DNA of 17,282 nucleotides from Aquirufa sp. (lineage in GTDB: Bacteria > Bacteroidota > Bacteroidia > Cytophagales > Spirosomataceae): NCBI GenBank assembly GCA_030833145.1, contig JAURHT010000030.1, positions 1-17,282 on the forward strand, written 5' to 3'. Numbering within the stretch: the stretch's first letter is position 1; every line of letters starts with the position of its first letter. Under the pieces are notes generated by a model that was not told the DNA's origin, searched no databases, and worked only from the letters and a program-made list of their open reading frames with translations. Made by a program: the position numbers and the translations under genes. Shown here in pieces: positions 15,660-17,282 of the stretch.

Positions 15660-16136
15660 ATGGCCTGGTACGCGATTTATACGAAATCCCGAATGGAGAA
15701 GAAAGTCTCCTTGCGTCTACAAGAGCTAGGCATCGAAGCCTATTGCCCTACTACCAAGCGCAAGAAGCAGTGGTCCGACCGCAAAAAATGGGTCGAAGAA
15801 GTCCTATTCCGCTCCTACGTTTTCGTTAACATCGACCTTGAAAAGCAAAGTGGCCTCGTCCGCCGCACCTTCGGTGTTGTGAACTTCGTCTACTGGCTTC
15901 ACAAACCAGCCGTCATTCAAGACGCAGAAATCCTTGCCATCAAACAATTCTTATCTGACCACCTCGAGGTGGAAACCATCGGTACCACTGCAAAAGTGGG
16001 CGACTATATCACCATCGAATCCGGCCCACTCACTGGCCAAACCGCCAAGATAGTAGGGCTGAAAAATAAGCATGAGGTGAGACTTAAGATAGAGAGTTTA
16101 GGGTTTGAATTGGTGGCAGCATTAGCAGATAAATAA
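15660..16136 (+). CDS. UpxY/RfaH-like NusG-paralogue transcription antiterminator
   Basis: This 158-residue protein has an NGN domain (WYAIYTKSRMEKKV at 3-16, CPTTKRKKQW, FRSYVFVNID at about 50-59) and a C-terminal KOW domain (VGDYITIESGPLTGQTAKIV, about 113-132). This is the UpxY family, whose members bind RNA polymerase and allow reading through capsule operons in Bacteroidota. Unusually, it is the last gene of its operon, not the first, and no polysaccharide gene follows, so its target operon lies elsewhere or was displaced. The last 29 or so codons (from about 16050) differ in style: G-rich, using ATA, AGA and GGG, while earlier codons are C-rich, using ATC, CGC and GGC. The stop codon lies inside a 19-bp perfect hairpin. 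It starts two bases after the dehydrogenase. Confidence 0.88.
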   Translation: MAWYAIYTKSRMEKKVSLRLQELGIEAYCPTTKRKKQWSDRKKWVEEVLFRSYVFVNIDLEKQSGLVRRTFGVVNFVYWLHKPAVIQDAEILAIKQFLSDHLEVETIGTTAKVGDYITIESGPLTGQTAKIVGLKNKHEVRLKIESLGFELVAALADK

Positions 16137-16163
16137 AGGCATTAGCCTTTATTTATCTGCTAA
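16122..16163 (+). terminator. Perfect 19-bp hairpin over the upxY stop codon
   Basis: Arms at 16122-16140 and 16145-16163 are perfect complements with a 4-base loop (ATTA). The left arm encodes the last residues LADK and the stop. No T run follows, so it is not a classical intrinsic terminator, though such a stem could still stop transcription or shield the mRNA end. It could also be a scar of an inverted duplication made when the neighbouring repeats arrived. Confidence 0.6.
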
Positions 16164-16167
16164 CTAA

Positions 16168-16190
16168 AGCATAAAGCACAAAGAATAAAG
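16168..16190 (+). repeat. Left arm of a 23-bp perfect inverted repeat
   Basis: This arm is the exact reverse complement of 16724-16746. It runs from AGCATAAAGC to GAATAAAG. The pair encloses the first direct repeat, the four-helix gene and part of the second direct repeat. The RNA of either strand could fold into a long stem holding the gene in its loop. Confidence 0.85.
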
Positions 16191-16204
16191 TATAGAGTTG
16201 GAAT

Positions 16205-16227
16205 TAAAATTGGTTATACCAATTTTA
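16205..16227 (+). terminator. Small AT-rich hairpin, possible weak terminator
   Basis: AAAATTGGT (16206-16214) and ACCAATTTT (16218-16226) pair around TAT. One more T-A pair extends the arms to 10 bp. The right arm ends in T residues, and the stem has two G-C pairs only. It lies between the upxY hairpin and the first direct repeat. Confidence 0.35.
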
Positions 16228-16229
16228 TT

Positions 16230-16310
16230 GACTTTTGAAATATTTCAAATTTACATACCCGCAGGGTATTCAAACTTTATTCTTTATGCTCTATTCTTTA
16301 TGCTTTAAAT
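16230..16310 (+). repeat. Direct repeat, copy 1 (left of the four-helix gene)
   Basis: By hand alignment about 70 of 81 bases match 16679-16759, and the first 21 are identical. Inside are a perfect 16-bp palindrome, TTTGAAATATTTCAAA, an interrupted palindrome ATACCC-GCA-GGGTAT, and a short tandem repeat of TATTCTTTATGCT-type units near the end. It ends right at the stop of the four-helix gene. Confidence 0.9.
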
Positions 16311-16661
16311 CTATTGTTTATTAAGAGTTTTAAGCGTCGCTGTCAATATTTTTAACAACTCTTCCAAGTCCGTCAAAGCAGAACACCCCTCTTCATCACT
16401 AAGAATTTTTGATCGCATTAATAAGCGAATCCAGTAGTGTGTTTCTCGTGCTTCTTTGTATGCAATTGATATTTTGTATTTGAAATCGTTGCGTGAAAAT
16501 CCTCCAATAGCCTCTTCTAAATTAGCCCCGATTGAGGTAGAGCAACGCAATAATTGTTTTCCTAAAACGAATTCTTTGTCCTCATAAATCAGCTTTCTGC
16601 ATAGAGAAACCATTTTTAGAGAAAAGTCAAAGGATTTTGTAAGTGCTGGATTTTCTGTCAT
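16311..16661 (-). CDS. Four-helix-bundle protein of the 23S rRNA IVP (S23) family
   Basis: This small protein of about 117 residues is predicted all-helical. It has the family signature LRCSTSIGANLEEAIGG in the middle, followed by DFKYKISIAYKEARETHYWIRLL. Members are encoded in intervening sequences of 23S rRNA genes or as stand-alone genes. They form pentameric bundles, and the function of the stand-alone forms is unknown. The frame is open upstream to an ATG at 16697, but the first 12 codons from there are partly encoded by the direct repeat. Family members usually begin close to MTEN, so I use the ATG at 16661-16659; the adjacent ATG at 16664 is as good. The gene is opposite in direction to the polysaccharide operon and is flanked by repeats on both sides. 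The family is also part of diversity-generating retroelements as Avd, but no reverse transcriptase is seen here. Confidence 0.9.
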   Translation of the reverse strand: MTENPALTKSFDFSLKMVSLCRKLIYEDKEFVLGKQLLRCSTSIGANLEEAIGGFSRNDFKYKISIAYKEARETHYWIRLLMRSKILSDEEGCSALTDLEELLKILTATLKTLNKQ

Positions 16662-16678
16662 CATAGTGGTTATTTGAT

Positions 16679-16759
16679 GACTTTTGAAATATTTCAAATA
16701 CGTATACCCGCAGGGTATTCCACCTTTATTCTTTGTGCTTTATGCTCTATGCTTTAAAA
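16679..16759 (+). repeat. Direct repeat, copy 2 (right of the four-helix gene)
   Basis: This is the second copy of the 81-base repeat, 449 bases downstream of copy 1. It has the same two palindromes (TTTGAAATATTTCAAA and ATACCC-GCA-GGGTAT). Its tail contains the right arm of the inverted repeat. Because the four-helix gene is on the minus strand, this copy is upstream of that gene and may carry its promoter; no clear TAnnTTTG box is seen. Confidence 0.9.
16724..16746 (-). repeat. Right arm of a 23-bp perfect inverted repeat
   Basis: This arm is the exact reverse complement of 16168-16190 and lies inside direct repeat copy 2. The corresponding part of copy 1 differs at several bases, so the inverted pairing is specific to copy 2 and the left arm. 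Confidence 0.85.
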
Positions 16760-16779
16760 CTAAGCTCTATTCTTTAAAA

Positions 16780-17282
16780 TCATCCAAAAAAAAGATAGCT
16801 CACAAAAATAGCTGTCACAATCCCCACCAAGTCCGCTGCTAATCCCGCCCAAAGCGTGTAGCGAATATTGCGTACTTGAACAGAGCCGTAGTAAAGGGCG
16901 ATGACGAAAAGAACCGTTTCTGCGGAGCCTTGGAAGACGCAAGAAAGGCGACCAGCGAAGGAATCTGGGCCGAAGGTTTTCATCGTATCGATCATCATGG
17001 CGCGGGATCCGCTACCTGATACCGGGTGCAAAAGGGCGGTCGGCATTGCGTCTGTGAAGCGGTTGTCGATTCCCATATAGTTAACGGCCATTTTCATGCC
17101 GTCTACGCTGAAGTCTAAAACCCCGGACTTGCGCAGGCAAGAAATGGCCACGAGCATCCCTACGAGGTAGGGAATGATGCGGACGGACGTTTCGAAGCCG
17201 CCTTTGGCGCCTTCCACGAAGGTTCCGAAAATATCTACTTTCTTATAAAAGGCTGCCGCGATGAAGGAGAAAATGAGGGTGA
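16780..17282 (-). CDS. SpmB-like membrane protein (nucleoside-recognition/Gate domain), N-terminal part missing
   Basis: The reverse strand is open from the window edge to a TGA at 16782-16780, giving 167 residues. It matches the C-terminal half of spore maturation protein B: AFYKKVDIFGTFVEGAKGGFETSV near the left, LRKSGVLD, LLHPVSGSGSRAM, FAGRLSCVFQGSAETVLFVIALYYG, then a final membrane helix. This is the Gate (nucleoside-recognition) fold of polytopic membrane proteins. Despite the name, SpmA/SpmB-like proteins, often fused, are common in non-sporulating Bacteroidota, where their function is unknown. The GTG at 17217 is an internal valine, not a start; the conserved sequence continues upstream of it out of the window. 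Its 3' end lies 20 bases past direct repeat copy 2. Confidence 0.85.
   Translation of the reverse strand, partial: TLIFSFIAAAFYKKVDIFGTFVEGAKGGFETSVRIIPYLVGMLVAISCLRKSGVLDFSVDGMKMAVNYMGIDNRFTDAMPTALLHPVSGSGSRAMMIDTMKTFGPDSFAGRLSCVFQGSAETVLFVIALYYGSVQVRNIRYTLWAGLAADLVGIVTAIFVSYLFFG

Larger units (their letters stand above)
16165..16759. mobile_element. Possible IVS-like repeat cassette enclosing a four-helix-bundle gene
   Basis: A gene for a 23S-IVP-type four-helix protein is enclosed by two kinds of repeats. Direct repeats of about 80 bp are at 16230-16310 and 16679-16759. A perfect 23-bp inverted repeat is at 16168-16190 and 16724-16746. In 23S rRNA intervening sequences, a related protein gene also sits within a long stem. 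No transposase is present and no target duplication is proven, so mobility is inferred from layout only. The spaces between these features hold AT-rich, low-complexity sequence with CTTTATTCTTTATGCT-type motifs. Confidence 0.45.

Noticed and set aside
16165..16759. Diversity-generating retroelement (Avd-like four-helix protein)
   Set aside because: No reverse transcriptase, template repeat or variable repeat pattern is visible, and the direct repeats are non-coding and palindromic.
17215..17217. GTG as the true start of the SpmB-like gene
   Set aside because: Conserved SpmB sequence (AFYKKVDIFGTF) continues in frame upstream to the window edge.
1..17282. A GC-skew switch at the proposed origin
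   Set aside because: Sampled lines gave mixed skew on both sides (for example G-rich mnmG on the left, C-rich dehydrogenase on the right), so skew over this short window neither supports nor refutes the origin.

Overview
The window looks like a piece of a Bacteroidota chromosome, probably of the order Cytophagales. Evidence for this: promoter boxes of the Bacteroidota type (TAnnTTTG), a UpxY-type NusG paralogue, a lipoprotein with an Ig-like domain of the kind common in the phylum, a 23S-IVP-type four-helix protein, and a YbeY with the GYKD ending. No rRNA, tRNA, CRISPR array or transposase gene is visible. The genus cannot be fixed from the sequence alone.

Layout. Positions 1-1302 (minus) hold a DEAD-box RNA helicase that runs off the left edge. 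A back-to-back promoter region separates it from a rightward group: a CLC-type transporter with fluoride-type motifs, a cytoplasmic M14 metallopeptidase and a NeuD/PglD-like hexapeptide-repeat protein (1367-4275). Converging on these is a leftward pair, lipB then a PolB-type 3'-5' exonuclease gene (5772-4282). A second rightward series follows: yraN, ybeY, mnmG, a zinc-ribbon methyltransferase and an Ig-like lipoprotein (5841-11023). Then come a 477-base gene-free stretch, an acyl-CoA synthetase (11501-13273), a surface-sugar group of gmd, a UDP-sugar 6-dehydrogenase and a upxY-like antiterminator (13323-16136), a repeat-rich cassette around a four-helix-bundle gene (16122-16759), and an SpmB-like membrane protein that runs off the right edge.

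The main discovery is that this is very probably the chromosome's replication origin and its centromere. The stretch 11004-11428 contains ten perfect DnaA boxes (TTATCCACA in either direction), two TTATGCACA boxes and one near-match, around a very AT-rich core. On the left at 5014, 5050 and 6631 lie three parS-type palindromes. Two are exact TGTTTCACGTGAAACA sites and one is a GTTCCACGTGGAAC variant. One exact site is written into the last codons of lipB. mnmG, a frequent neighbour of origins, lies between parS and the DnaA boxes.

The second point of interest is the right end. A 19-bp perfect hairpin sits on the upxY stop codon. A four-helix-bundle gene is then enclosed by about 80-bp direct repeats and by a perfect 23-bp inverted repeat. 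This resembles the layout of 23S rRNA intervening sequences but lies outside any rRNA. The last 29 or so codons of upxY differ sharply in base composition and codon use from the rest of the gene, which suggests a recombination joint there.
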